Origin: an uncultured bacterium
Lineage (GTDB): Bacteria > Verrucomicrobiota > Lentisphaeria > Victivallales > UBA1829
DNA: 64,000 nucleotides
Assembly: GCA_949297765.1 (NCBI GenBank)
Contig: CASFTV010000011.1
Span: 56,550 to 120,549, forward strand
Reading direction: 5' to 3'
Below are positions 17,142 to 26,570 of this stretch, piece by piece. The translations under genes and the position numbers were made by a program. Positions within the stretch are counted from its first letter, which is position 1; each line of letters opens with the position of its first letter. Below the pieces are notes generated by a model that searched no databases, was not told where the DNA came from, and saw nothing but the letters and a program-made list of their open reading frames with translations.

Positions 17142-20100
17142 ATGAAAATGAACTGGAAAAGAACACTTCTTGCTTCGCTTGTTTCCGTTCCGCTTCTCTG
17201 CGGCGCGGCGGAAGCGTGGACATTTGCGGAAATGCCGCACCGCACGGCTCTGGAATGGAATCCCGGAGAGGGAAGCGCATGCGAATGCGCGATCGATTTC
17301 GAGATTCTTTCCCGGCTGGCAAAGCGGGAGGTCCCGGCGGAGATGAGTTCCATCCGTCTTGCCGCGCGGACCCCGAAAGGGGAAACACCTCTTCCGTTTT
17401 CGCTGATCGGACGCGAAGGAAAAATCCTCCACATCCGCTTTATCCTGCCTGAAAAATCCACGGGAGCGGTTCTCTACTTCGGCGGGAAGGGGACTCCGGA
17501 AAAGGCTGCGCCCGAGTCCGGGAATCTGATTGCCGGCGCGCTCTCGCCGAAGAACTGGAAGCCCGTTCGGGGAAAATGGAATCTCCGGGCGCAGAACGGC
17601 GGACTGCTGTTTCACGCTCCGCAGTTCGGTTCCTGGATCATCGAAAGGACATTTCCGCTTCCGGCGGATACGATGCCCGGCGCGCCGGTGGTTCTGGATT
17701 TCGGACTCCGTTCTCTCTGCGGATTTCCCTGGAATTTTTCGCTGCGGGTCCGGCAGCTGGACGCCGCGGGAAAGATTCTTCCGTCGAGTGCGGCCGATCC
17801 CCGCTGGTCCACGTTCTATCTCCCTTCCGGGAAAACGGTTGCGAACCGGGTTTTCGGACATCTTGATCCGCGGGCAAAAGCCGTCCGGCTGGAATGGAAG
17901 GCAACGATCCCGTATTCGCGTTTTGACAACGATGGAAAAGAGGCTCCCGAATACCGGAAGGAGGGAATGCGCGTTCTGCTGACCCGGCTTCAGCTGCGGA
18001 CCGCGCAGAAAATTCCGTTTCCCGGCCGGAATCCGGCGTGTTTCACCGAGGGGGTCGACGGCGGCCGCGCCTTCCGTCTGGACGGGAGACGTGCGCCGTT
18101 CTTCAACGCGAATCCTCCGTGCGTCTGGTCGGAGGGCGAAGAAAAACTCACCGCTCAGACGGAGTATCACTGGAGCCGGGGCGACGGAACATTTGAAGCA
18201 TGGATCAAACCGGAATTCACATCCGCCGACCGCGAAAACACTCTTGTTGACGTGTACCAGAACTACCGGAGGAATCTGCTGACTCTGACATACTGGCCGA
18301 AGGAGAAACACCTGATCCTGAAAATGAAGGATTTCGGCGATCGCGAAACGAGTCTGTCGGCCGATGCGGAACTTCCCGCGGGGAAATGGAGTCACATCGC
18401 CGTCTGCTGGAGCCGGAAAGAGGGGATCGCACTGTTTCTCGACGGGAAGAAAATCGGCGCCGATCCCGCGTTCCGTTTTCAGGCGGCGGCGCTGGAAAAG
18501 GCGGAACGGTGCGACAGCATCATGCCCGACAACATCAGTCTCGGCATCGCGGCGAAACCGGTGCGGAGCATGCCTGCGGACCTGCGTCCGGAACAGTTCC
18601 TCAAAGGTGCGCTGGACAAGGTCCGCTTCTCGGTCGGAGCGCGTTATTCCGGCAATTTTGAACCGGAGAAAGATCTCCGGAACGATGAGCGGACCTGCGC
18701 ATTTTTCGATTATGAGACCTCGTTTGACGGTGTTCATGGCGCCGGCGACCGGTTCATCGCCGGAAGCGTGCTTTCCCTTGATTCACCGTATGCTGATGCA
18801 ATGAAGGTGGAAACGCGGAATCGCGACCGGATTTCGGTCGAGACGGTGCAGGTGTTTCCGTCGGAGGTTCCTCCGGAGAACCGTCCGTCGCACACGCTGC
18901 CGGTCTGCAATTATCCGGAGATGCCGTCGGTGAAGGACTTCCATGCCGCCCGCAGGACGGAAGTCCGCACGTTTTCCGTGAAAACCGGCGACCGGATCCG
19001 GATTTCTCTTCCGGAAAAAGGATATATGAACTGGCTGGAAATCGCCTGTCCGGAAAACGGGAGTCCGCTGGCCGGGCCGGTTCTGCTGAACCGGGGGGAT
19101 GTCGATGTCCGCTCGTACAGCCGCATCGCCGCCACTCTCTTTCCTCCGGAGGACGGGAAGCTGACCGATCATCAGCGGGCGATCCGGATGTTTTCGTTCA
19201 TGATCCATTCGAGCGATTATTTCATGTCGCATCAGGCGCGGATCGACGAACAAAACGCTCTGCAGGGCGCGGAGTACGGCGGACTCGGCCAGATGATCGG
19301 GTACTGCGGATTCGAATGCGGACCCCTGAACACGCTGACAATGAACATGTTTGTACGGGTTCTCGGACTTCCCGCGTGCATGACGCACGGCAATTTCCAT
19401 CTGTTTGAACAGGTGTTTTACGATGGGAGATGGCGCTTGTTCGACCTTTCCGCACGGACCTATTTTCCGTCGCGGCGGAAGACGGATGCCGCTTCTCTGG
19501 AGGAGATCGAAGAAGATCCGGTGCTGCTCGGACGGAACAACGGATATCATTTCTACCGTCTCTGCGCCCGGGAGGCATCGCCGTGGGGCATTTCGCTGGA
19601 GGAGCGGCAGAGTTATACCCTTCGTCCCGGCGAGTCGTTCCGCATTCACTGGCAGAACAACGGAGAGTACAACGATCTCCAGCGCTTCCAGCCGCGTCTC
19701 AGACGAAGCATGCGGGACAGCGGACGCGACGTGACTGCGGAAACCGGTGTCGGCAAAGTCCGTTCCGGCGAGTCGATCCGGCAGTTCGACCGTCCATTCC
19801 CCCATTATTCCAGTGCGTTTCTGCGTTTCCGCGGAAATGTTTCCGCCGTGAATCCCGCCTTTTCCAATGTTTCCGCCCGGTCGTTCACCTACCGGGTGAA
19901 ACTGCCGTATCCGATCGTTTCGGCGACCTTCCGTTCCGGCGGGAAAAATCTCAGAGGCGAACTCTCCTATGACAACGGAAAAACCTGGAGAACAGTGCCG
20001 GTAGCGGATGACGGACTCTGCCGTCTGACTCTGGAAGTCCGTGCCCGGAACAGCTATCTTTTCCGGGTCTCCGGAGAGATTGACGGAACCTTTCAGGCGG

Positions 20101-21011
20101 AGACCTGCGTGCAGATGAATCCGCGGGTCCTCACGGGAGCCCTGCATCGGGGAGAGAATGACGTCGCATTCTGCAGCGACCGGCCGGGGAATGCGAAGAT
20201 CACATACTCCTGGCGGGTGGACGACGGGGAGATTGTCCTGAACAATGTTCTCAGCTGGGGCGCGATCCCCGGAGAGGAGAAGCAGATGGTTCCGCTGAAT
20301 CCGGAAACTCCGTATGAGATCACCGTGTCCGGTCTGGGCGCGGATGCGGAGCTGATCTGTTCGAAGGGAATCCGCGCGGAGCGGAACGGAAACAGAATCC
20401 GTCTGTCGGTGACCGATCCGAAGGGGCGTCTGGGCGGCGTGACGATCCGCGACGGAAAGCGCGAAAAACATCTTGTCGTCGCGGTTCTGCCCGGGTCCCG
20501 CTGGATCCCGGCGGAGAAGATGCGCGCCCGGACCGGAATGGAACTGCAGGGACCGGATAAAACCAGAACCATGACGGTGCTGAAATCGAAACAGGGCGGA
20601 ATGGATGTCCTCTGGCCGTTCGCGCCGATTCCGGCCGGAAACTACATGGTGTTCCACTTCGGACGCAATCCGCGGCGGACGCATCTGATGAATCTGGTCC
20701 GCCTTCCGCAGAACGGAAAACCGGGACCGGTTCTGGTCCATAAGACAAACAATGCGGCGGAATTTTACAAAGCGGAACAGCAGCTCTGGCGTTTCCGGTG
20801 GGATTATCCGGTTTCCGGCGTCTATCCGTATCAGATGATGCACGCGCTGGAGCTGCCGGCGTGCGATTCGCTGAACGTCCGCTATATGTGTCCGGACATA
20901 GAGAGTGCCGGAGCATTGCTGATCCCCGCGGACAATCCGGAACTCCTTTCGGTATTCCGGAAATACTGCTGCGGATTCAACTATCAGCCGCAGATGTTTT
21001 CAGACCGGTAA
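17142..21011 (+). CDS. Large exported LamG-like / transglutaminase-like protein
   Basis: 1289 residues with a signal peptide (KRTLLASLVSVPLLCGAAEA). Residues 20-330 are beta-rich; residues 335-520 look like a concanavalin-type LamG domain (GDGTFEAWIKPEF, then GKWSHIAVCWSRKEGIALFL and GALDKVRFS). Residues 690-800 contain a transglutaminase-like core: GYCGFECGPLNTLTMNMFVR (C726), NFHLFEQVFYDGRW (H753) and LFDLSA (D768), the order Cys-His-Asp of papain-like transglutaminases and peptidases. The last 480 residues are further beta domains. By family knowledge such cores form or cut amide bonds; here LamG may bind glycans. It lies 16 bp after a pseudopilin gene and 33 bp before the beta-helix gene in one operon. 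Function not established. Confidence 0.75.
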   Translation: MKMNWKRTLLASLVSVPLLCGAAEAWTFAEMPHRTALEWNPGEGSACECAIDFEILSRLAKREVPAEMSSIRLAARTPKGETPLPFSLIGREGKILHIRFILPEKSTGAVLYFGGKGTPEKAAPESGNLIAGALSPKNWKPVRGKWNLRAQNGGLLFHAPQFGSWIIERTFPLPADTMPGAPVVLDFGLRSLCGFPWNFSLRVRQLDAAGKILPSSAADPRWSTFYLPSGKTVANRVFGHLDPRAKAVRLEWKATIPYSRFDNDGKEAPEYRKEGMRVLLTRLQLRTAQKIPFPGRNPACFTEGVDGGRAFRLDGRRAPFFNANPPCVWSEGEEKLTAQTEYHWSRGDGTFEAWIKPEFTSADRENTLVDVYQNYRRNLLTLTYWPKEKHLILKMKDFGDRETSLSADAELPAGKWSHIAVCWSRKEGIALFLDGKKIGADPAFRFQAAALEKAERCDSIMPDNISLGIAAKPVRSMPADLRPEQFLKGALDKVRFSVGARYSGNFEPEKDLRNDERTCAFFDYETSFDGVHGAGDRFIAGSVLSLDSPYADAMKVETRNRDRISVETVQVFPSEVPPENRPSHTLPVCNYPEMPSVKDFHAARRTEVRTFSVKTGDRIRISLPEKGYMNWLEIACPENGSPLAGPVLLNRGDVDVRSYSRIAATLFPPEDGKLTDHQRAIRMFSFMIHSSDYFMSHQARIDEQNALQGAEYGGLGQMIGYCGFECGPLNTLTMNMFVRVLGLPACMTHGNFHLFEQVFYDGRWRLFDLSARTYFPSRRKTDAASLEEIEEDPVLLGRNNGYHFYRLCAREASPWGISLEERQSYTLRPGESFRIHWQNNGEYNDLQRFQPRLRRSMRDSGRDVTAETGVGKVRSGESIRQFDRPFPHYSSAFLRFRGNVSAVNPAFSNVSARSFTYRVKLPYPIVSATFRSGGKNLRGELSYDNGKTWRTVPVADDGLCRLTLEVRARNSYLFRVSGEIDGTFQAETCVQMNPRVLTGALHRGENDVAFCSDRPGNAKITYSWRVDDGEIVLNNVLSWGAIPGEEKQMVPLNPETPYEITVSGLGADAELICSKGIRAERNGNRIRLSVTDPKGRLGGVTIRDGKREKHLVVAVLPGSRWIPAEKMRARTGMELQGPDKTRTMTVLKSKQGGMDVLWPFAPIPAGNYMVFHFGRNPRRTHLMNLVRLPQNGKPGPVLVHKTNNAAEFYKAEQQLWRFRWDYPVSGVYPYQMMHALELPACDSLNVRYMCPDIESAGALLIPADNPELLSVFRKYCCGFNYQPQMFSDR

Positions 21012-21044
21012 TCAGGAATCAAGATCAGGGAAGGAGAAATTTGA

Positions 21045-23744
21045 ATGGACCAGAAACGTGTTTGCCGGCTTGTTCTGATGCTGTGCGCTTTTCTGTTTGC
21101 CGTTCCCGGCATGGCGGAATCTTCGCTGCTGAACGGGAAATGGCATTTGGAGTCGCTGCAGGAATCTTCCGTAAAAAAGGAGAAGGAGGCGGTGCGGATC
21201 CGTGTTCTTTCGGAGCGGCGTCAGCACGGGGCGTATCAGAAGACGCTGAATCTGCCGGAAGGAAAGGATTATGTGTTTTCCGCCCGGGTTTCCGGCGACC
21301 GGGCCGGGATGGCGTATCTTTCGGTAAAACTCTTTCGGGACAACCGGGAAATCCGCCGGTTCTCTTCGCCGCTCAACCCGGCGTTCAGCAGGACTCTTTC
21401 CGTTGCATTCAGCACAAAGGAATCCGGGCGCGTGCAGATTCTTCTGCGCACGATCCATTCGCGGGAAAATGTGGGATCGGAGGCGGTGTTCCGCGATCTG
21501 AAGCTGGAGGAGAAAACGATTCCCGTGCCGGCGGAACTGGAGATCGTTCCCGGATACGAGGTCTGCAGCATCTATCTGAATTTTCTTTCCTCCGTTTCCG
21601 AGGAGCAGTTCCGGGCCGCCGTTTCCTTCCGGGAAAAAGGCCGGACCGAGTGGCTTCCCGCCCTGGATCTTGTATTTGTCCCGACGGAAAAGGCGGCGCG
21701 CGGAAGCATTGTCCGGCTCCGGGAAGGAACCGAATATGAAGGGAAGCTCGACATTTCCGACGCGGGGAAAACAAAAAACCGAATCTTCCGCTTCCGGACA
21801 AAATCTCCGTCCGTCCCGATTGCAAAGACCATTGTGCTGAATCCGAAAAACTTCCGCGGGCATCTTCTTGTCCAGGAGGAGGGCTCGCCCGACGGCTACA
21901 TCCGCTACACCGCCGAACCGGGATTCACCCTGCACGGAACGCCGGGAAAAAAAGAGGTGGTTCTGCTCGACAACGCAAAGTATGTGATCCTCGACGGACT
22001 CACGATCCGCGGACATCAGAACGAACACGGCATTCATGTCCAGGGCGGAGAGCATCTTCAGATTCTGAACTGCGACATTTCCGGCTATTCCCGGATCGGA
22101 ACCCGGCGCCCGGAGCTGGACGGAAAATATTTCGATGAGAAGAACCGTGCGTACAACTATCACTCGGGCATCCGGATCCGGCGCGCATCGGATGTTCTTG
22201 TGGAGCGGAACTACATTCACGATGCGGCGGCTTCGACGAATCCGTGGTTCTATTCGCATCCTGCGGGGCCGAACGCGGTGTTCGTCGAACAGGTGGCGTC
22301 GCTGGCGCTGCGCTACAACGACTTCATCGGCAATGACCGGACCCGCTGGAATGACGCGGTGGAGGGCGGCGGAAACGGCCTCGTAAACGGCGGATTTTTC
22401 CGTGACGGCGAGATCAAGGGAAACTATTTCGTGCTCAGCAATGATGACGGAATCGAACTCGACGGCGGACAGATGAACTGCCGCATGTTCGGAAACCGGA
22501 TCGAAGCGACCTTCTGCGGCGTCAGCACGGCGCCCTGTCTGAAAGGGCCGTCGTATATTTTCGGGAATCTTTTTGCGCATCCCGGGGATGTGTTCGGGCA
22601 GTCCAATGTCGCGTTGAAAAACAATTTCGGAAACAGCAAGTGCGGCGTCGGCAGAATATTCTTTTTCAACAATACGATCGCCGGGGATTCCGGCGGTGTC
22701 AGCTTTTTCAACGCCTCGGGAAAAGAGGGGATCAAGGCGGTGTTCATCAACAATCTGTTCGCTCTTCTGTCCCGGAATGCGTTTTACGAGTCGGTTTTTA
22801 AGGATCCGCTTTATCTTTCGAGCAATCTGTTTTCCGGACGGAACGCCTGGAAGGAGTCGTTTGCCGGGATGGCGAAAACAGGAAAACCCTCCCTTTGGAC
22901 GGAAGTCCGGTTCGCCGCTCCCGGGCGGGGAAATTTTTCTCTGGCGGCGGATTCTCCGGGGGCCGGAGCGTCGGAGAGAATCCCGAATTTTCAGGAAACG
23001 CGTGCCGATCTCGGCGCTCCGTGCGCGGAGGCTCTTCCGCTGCGTCCGCTCGGATTCCGGACGGAGAAAAGTTTCCTGAAGTTTGATGAACAGAAGAGGT
23101 CCGACACCGTCATTCTCCGCGCCGCACCGGATTTCCGGGGGCGTTTCCGGATCGTGAAGAACGAGACGACGGATTATCTGTCCGTCACTCCGTCGGAAGG
23201 GACGATTGAACCGGGGAAGACGATCACATTGCACGTCCGGATAGATCCGTCAAAACTGACGGAAGCCCGGATGCACAAAGCCGTTTTCCTGGTCCGTTCG
23301 GAGAGCGGGCTTTCCCGGCCGGTCTTCTGCGAGACGGACAACTCCCGCAATGCCGCGCTCGCAGCGAAGAGCCGGAAAAACGTGATCTATGCGTCCTCGG
23401 TTTCTCCGCAGACGGACAAACGGCAGAGTCTGGTGTTCCGGATTCCGAAGAGCGGACGGTATTATCTTTTTGTCTTTGACAAAGGGACCTCGTATGCTGT
23501 CAATGTCTCCGTCAATGGCGGATCTCCGGAACGGTTCCCGTTCTATGCTCCCGCGGCGACAAAATCCGCATGGAGCTGGAAGGCGCTGCGCACCGGACGG
23601 CTCCCGAACCGTCCGTTTGAATTGAAGCAGGGGGAAACCTTCCGGGTCGATCTCCATCAGCGGGCGAACTTCCGCTATGACGTCCGGAATGCCGCGCTTG
23701 CCGCAGATCCGGAAGACCTTCTGTTTGCGCCGCTTGTCGAGTGA
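21045..23744 (+). CDS. Exported right-handed parallel beta-helix protein (pectate-lyase-like fold)
   Basis: 899 residues with a signal peptide (VLMLCAFLFAVPGMA). Residues 20-260 are beta domains. From about residue 300 to 600 short repeats of the parallel beta-helix type run on: YVILDGLTIRG, HGIHVQGGEHLQILNCDISG, GIRIRRASDVLVERNYIHDA, GEIKGNYFVLSNDDGIELDG, IFFFNNTIAGDSGG. Such folds occur in polysaccharide lyases, GH28-type hydrolases and epimerases. Residues 690-899 hold two beta-sandwich-like parts. GGAAGGAG precedes the start. It is the last gene of the operon, followed at once by the terminator at 23769. Likely glycan-degrading or glycan-binding at the cell surface; the catalytic residues cannot be named. 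Confidence 0.8.
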   Translation: MDQKRVCRLVLMLCAFLFAVPGMAESSLLNGKWHLESLQESSVKKEKEAVRIRVLSERRQHGAYQKTLNLPEGKDYVFSARVSGDRAGMAYLSVKLFRDNREIRRFSSPLNPAFSRTLSVAFSTKESGRVQILLRTIHSRENVGSEAVFRDLKLEEKTIPVPAELEIVPGYEVCSIYLNFLSSVSEEQFRAAVSFREKGRTEWLPALDLVFVPTEKAARGSIVRLREGTEYEGKLDISDAGKTKNRIFRFRTKSPSVPIAKTIVLNPKNFRGHLLVQEEGSPDGYIRYTAEPGFTLHGTPGKKEVVLLDNAKYVILDGLTIRGHQNEHGIHVQGGEHLQILNCDISGYSRIGTRRPELDGKYFDEKNRAYNYHSGIRIRRASDVLVERNYIHDAAASTNPWFYSHPAGPNAVFVEQVASLALRYNDFIGNDRTRWNDAVEGGGNGLVNGGFFRDGEIKGNYFVLSNDDGIELDGGQMNCRMFGNRIEATFCGVSTAPCLKGPSYIFGNLFAHPGDVFGQSNVALKNNFGNSKCGVGRIFFFNNTIAGDSGGVSFFNASGKEGIKAVFINNLFALLSRNAFYESVFKDPLYLSSNLFSGRNAWKESFAGMAKTGKPSLWTEVRFAAPGRGNFSLAADSPGAGASERIPNFQETRADLGAPCAEALPLRPLGFRTEKSFLKFDEQKRSDTVILRAAPDFRGRFRIVKNETTDYLSVTPSEGTIEPGKTITLHVRIDPSKLTEARMHKAVFLVRSESGLSRPVFCETDNSRNAALAAKSRKNVIYASSVSPQTDKRQSLVFRIPKSGRYYLFVFDKGTSYAVNVSVNGGSPERFPFYAPAATKSAWSWKALRTGRLPNRPFELKQGETFRVDLHQRANFRYDVRNAALAADPEDLLFAPLVE

Positions 23745-23768
23745 CCGGACGCTCTGCAGATAAAATAA

Positions 23769-23801
23769 AAAAGCGCGGCAGAACACCGCGCTTTTCTTTT
23801 T
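23769..23801. terminator. Bidirectional rho-independent terminator
   Basis: AAAAGCGCGG and CCGCGCTTTT pair around a 7-nt loop, with A-runs on one side and T-runs on the other, between two convergent genes. It closes both the 12-kb plus-strand operon and the minus-strand gene ending at 23823. Confidence 0.9.
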
Positions 23802-23822
23802 CTTCCGATTCCGAATCCGGTT

Positions 23823-24311
23823 TTACGGAGTGATCCGGAAGATCTTCACATCGCTGATCGTAACTTTTGTTCCGGCCGGGAGATGGGAAATTTCCATGCT
23901 GGCGGCGCGGATCGGATAATCCGCTTTTTCCTTCAGGGTGAAGGGGATGGAAACTTTGGTTGCGGCACCGGCCTTGAAATCAATGGTGGTTCCCGCGATC
24001 CAGTTCCACTTCGGGGCGTTGCGGATGAGATAGACTCTTGTTTTTGCCGCCTGGCTGAGAGTGATTGTGCAGTCCATACGGTAGTTTCCGGCCTCCAGGC
24101 CGGCAGGGACGTTTGTCCCGATCTGAATTGACTGGGACTGACCGACGACTTCCACGGCGAGGTTTTCCCCTTTCGTCATCTTCATTGCTTCCGCCTTCTT
24201 GGACCAGGCGACGGACTGCGTCTTGAAGTTTGCCGTGTAAACCTGGGTTTCTGCCGCGCTGAGCGCAGCGAACATGCCGGCTGCAAAAAGAGCCGCGATC
24301 AATGCTTTCAT
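23823..24311 (-). CDS. Small exported carbohydrate-binding-like protein
   Basis: 162 residues from the ATG at 24311 (GGAGG 5 bp upstream); a longer in-frame ORF to 24422 has no ribosome site. The signal peptide is MKALIAALFAAGMFAALSAA. The mature part is a single beta-sandwich-like domain (NYRMDCTITLSQAAKTRVYL, then ASMEISHLPAGTKVTISDVK), a pattern common in carbohydrate-binding modules, where the last strand 'isdVkI' packs the sandwich. No catalytic motif is seen. It stands alone with its own promoter and a shared terminator. Periplasmic binding role is inference. Confidence 0.65.
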   Translation of the reverse strand: MKALIAALFAAGMFAALSAAETQVYTANFKTQSVAWSKKAEAMKMTKGENLAVEVVGQSQSIQIGTNVPAGLEAGNYRMDCTITLSQAAKTRVYLIRNAPKWNWIAGTTIDFKAGAATKVSIPFTLKEKADYPIRAASMEISHLPAGTKVTISDVKIFRITP

Positions 24312-24362
24312 GATATCCTCCGTGATTGTTGGATGTGCATGCTGTTCCCGGACAGCAGAAGA

Positions 24363-24390
24363 ACAATAGCACGAAAGGAGCGTATTGCAA
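24363..24390 (-). promoter_or_regulatory. Promoter of the small exported protein gene
   Basis: TTGCAA (24385-24390), 16 bp, TATTGT (24363-24368) on the minus strand. In the 325-bp divergent gap to etfB there is also a short hairpin (GCGGTA/TACCGC, 24483-24498) and the etf promoter; I see nothing else. Confidence 0.4.
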
Positions 24391-24537
24391 ACCGTTTTCG
24401 GGAAAAAGGTGTTGATTTTCATAGAAATCCGTGGTTGAGTCGCGCATTCCGGAGAAGGTGCGTCCGGGAGAGAAAATGATCCGCGGTATTTTTACCGCCG
24501 TAAGGCCGGCAATCAGGAAAATATTTCATCCGGCGGT

Positions 24538-24565
24538 TTGTTTTTTGCAAAAAAAGGATTATAGT
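24538..24565 (+). promoter_or_regulatory. Promoter of the etfBA-acd-rpoZ operon
   Basis: TTGTTT (24538-24543), 16-bp A-rich spacer, TATAGT (24560-24565), leaving a leader of about 65 nt before the GTG of etfB. Confidence 0.4.
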
Positions 24566-24636
24566 ATCAAGTTAGAGTTCGAATTGAGAATGAAAATAGA
24601 CGGTTTCAACCAATTTAACCAGAAAAGGAGTATCCC

Positions 24637-25530
24637 GTGAGCTACACAATCATCGTGTTTGTGAAGCAGGTGCCGGACACCCAGAACATCACCGGAGACG
24701 CAATGAAAGCGGACGGCACTGTCAACCGGCAGGCGCTTCCCGCGATCTTCAATCCGGAAGACTTGAATGCTTTGGAACTGGCGCTTCAGCTGAAAGACCG
24801 CTATCAGGCAAAAGTCACCGTCGCGACCATGGGACCGCCTTCCGCCGCGGAAGTTCTGCGTGACGCGCTCTGCCGCGGAGCCGACGATGCCGTGCTTCTG
24901 ACCGACCGGGCCTTCGCCGGCGCGGATACTCTCGCCACCAGCTATGCCTTGAGCCGCTGCGCCCGGAAGATCGGCCGCTTCGACCTGATTCTCTGCGGAC
25001 GGCAGGCGATCGACGGCGACACCGCTCAGGTCGGACCTCAGATTGCGGAAAAACTGCACCTTCCTCAGATCTCCTATGTGGAGGAGGTTCTTGAACTGAC
25101 GGAAAAATCCGTCAAGGCGCGCCGTGCGATCGAAGGCGGCTACGAGGTTCTCGAAACCCCGACCCCCGCCCTGTTCACCGTGATCGACGCCAACGAGCCG
25201 CGCCCGAAAAATGCGCAGCGGATCATGAAGTTCAAGAAGGCCAGAACAAAATCGGAACTGACCGCGGCCAAGACCAGCACCTACATCGGTTCGGAGTCGG
25301 TGGCCGAGGATCTTGAGAAACAGGCGGCGAAAGGCCTGCTGATTCAGGAGTGGAGCGCCGCCGATGTGGAGGCCGATCCCCAGCGCATCGGATTCGCCGG
25401 ATCCCCGACGAAGGTCAAACAGATCCAGAGCGTTGTGCTGACCGCAGGCGACTACAAGGCGGTCGACGCCACCGACACGGGCGTCTCGAATCTGATTCGT
25501 GAACTCATTGAAGACCATACGTTAGGGTGA
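24637..25530 (+). CDS. etfB: Electron transfer flavoprotein beta subunit
   Basis: 297 residues. The N-terminal IIVFVKQVPDTQNITGD and the AMP/FAD-binding segment GRQAIDGDTAQVGPQIAEKL are diagnostic for EtfB. The start is GTG at 24637 with AAAAGGAG 6 bp upstream; the next residues match family N-termini, so GTG is convincing. With EtfA it carries FAD and passes electrons from acyl-CoA dehydrogenases, or in anaerobes takes part in flavin-based bifurcation with butyryl-CoA dehydrogenase. It is about 40 residues longer than the common 255. First gene of a tight four-gene operon. Confidence 0.96.
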   Translation: MSYTIIVFVKQVPDTQNITGDAMKADGTVNRQALPAIFNPEDLNALELALQLKDRYQAKVTVATMGPPSAAEVLRDALCRGADDAVLLTDRAFAGADTLATSYALSRCARKIGRFDLILCGRQAIDGDTAQVGPQIAEKLHLPQISYVEEVLELTEKSVKARRAIEGGYEVLETPTPALFTVIDANEPRPKNAQRIMKFKKARTKSELTAAKTSTYIGSESVAEDLEKQAAKGLLIQEWSAADVEADPQRIGFAGSPTKVKQIQSVVLTAGDYKAVDATDTGVSNLIRELIEDHTLG

Positions 25531-25535
25531 TTGCC

Positions 25536-26558
25536 ATGTCTGAACAAATTGGAAATGTCTGGGTTTTTATTGAGCAGGAAGGCGGGAAGATTGCAGACGT
25601 GAGTCTGGAGCTCGTCAGCAAAGGGACGGAGCTGGCCGCCAAGCTCGGAGTCGATGTGGAGGCCGTTCTGCTTGGTTCCAATGTGGAATCCTGCTGCGCG
25701 ACGCTGTTCCAGTACGGCTGCAAAACGGTGTATCTTGCCGACGATCCGCGCCTTGAGCCGTTCACGGTTCTTCCGTTCGCCCGGGTCATCATGGACCTGA
25801 TCCGCGAATACAAGCCGAATATTCTCCTGTTCGGGGCGACGATGAAGGGACGCGAACTTGCTCCGCGCATCGCCTCCGAAAAGCTCGCGGGACTGACCGC
25901 CGACTGCACCGATCTGCGGATCGACGACTTCGACGACAAAGTGAACAAGAAGTTCTACAAGAACAAACTCATGCAGATCCGCCCGGCGTTCGGCGGAAAC
26001 ATCATTGCGACCATTGTCAACACCTGGGACGATCCGCAGATGGTGACCGTCCGCGAAGGCGTGATGAAGATGGCGGAACCGAATCCGGCGGCGACCGGGA
26101 AAATCGTCCGTGTGAACGTCGCTCTGACCGAGGAGGAGACGGTCGTCAAGGTGATCGAGCGCATCCGTCAGGAGAAAACCGTGAATCTCAAAGGCGCCCA
26201 GATCATCGTGGCGGGCGGATACGGCGTCGGATCGAAGGAGAACTTCCAGCTGATCCGGGAACTGGCGCAGGTGCTCGGCGGCGAGGTCGGCGCATCGCGT
26301 GCGGCGGTCGACGCCGGCTGGATTGATCACGATCACCAGGTCGGGCAGACCGGAGTGACGGTCCGTCCGAAACTCTACATCGCCTGCGGAATCAGCGGTT
26401 CCGTTCAGCACTGTGCCGGAATGAGCGAAAGCAAGAAGATCATTGCGATCAACACCGATCCGGCGGCCCCGATCTTCTCGGTGGCGCATTACGGAATCGT
26501 CGGAGACCTCAACCAGGTGATCCCGATGATGATCAAAGCCTATAAAGCCAAAGCGTGA
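25536..26558 (+). CDS. etfA: Electron transfer flavoprotein alpha subunit
   Basis: 340 residues. The N-terminal half contains LLFGATMKGRELAPRIASEK; the C-terminal FAD domain reads VAGGYGVGSKENFQLIREL, GASRAAVDAGW, QVGQTGVTVRPKLYIACGIS and the signature INTDPAAPIFSVAHYGIVGD. ATG at 25536 is taken; a GTG at 25527 overlapping the etfB stop is also in frame. It forms the heterodimer with the EtfB next to it and hands electrons from the downstream acyl-CoA dehydrogenase to the next acceptor. Motifs are intact. Confidence 0.97.
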   Translation: MSEQIGNVWVFIEQEGGKIADVSLELVSKGTELAAKLGVDVEAVLLGSNVESCCATLFQYGCKTVYLADDPRLEPFTVLPFARVIMDLIREYKPNILLFGATMKGRELAPRIASEKLAGLTADCTDLRIDDFDDKVNKKFYKNKLMQIRPAFGGNIIATIVNTWDDPQMVTVREGVMKMAEPNPAATGKIVRVNVALTEEETVVKVIERIRQEKTVNLKGAQIIVAGGYGVGSKENFQLIRELAQVLGGEVGASRAAVDAGWIDHDHQVGQTGVTVRPKLYIACGISGSVQHCAGMSESKKIIAINTDPAAPIFSVAHYGIVGDLNQVIPMMIKAYKAKA

Positions 26559-26570
26559 GGAGAATAGAGA

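Noticed and set aside
18783..20843. 686-codon minus-strand frame opposite the LamG/transglutaminase gene
   Set aside because: Basic low-complexity translation without motifs, opposite a protein with signal peptide and catalytic triad.
24477..24640. 54-codon ORF starting at an ATG with GGGAGAG before it, upstream of etfB
   Set aside because: It runs through the etf promoter and overlaps the etfB start; the product resembles no protein.
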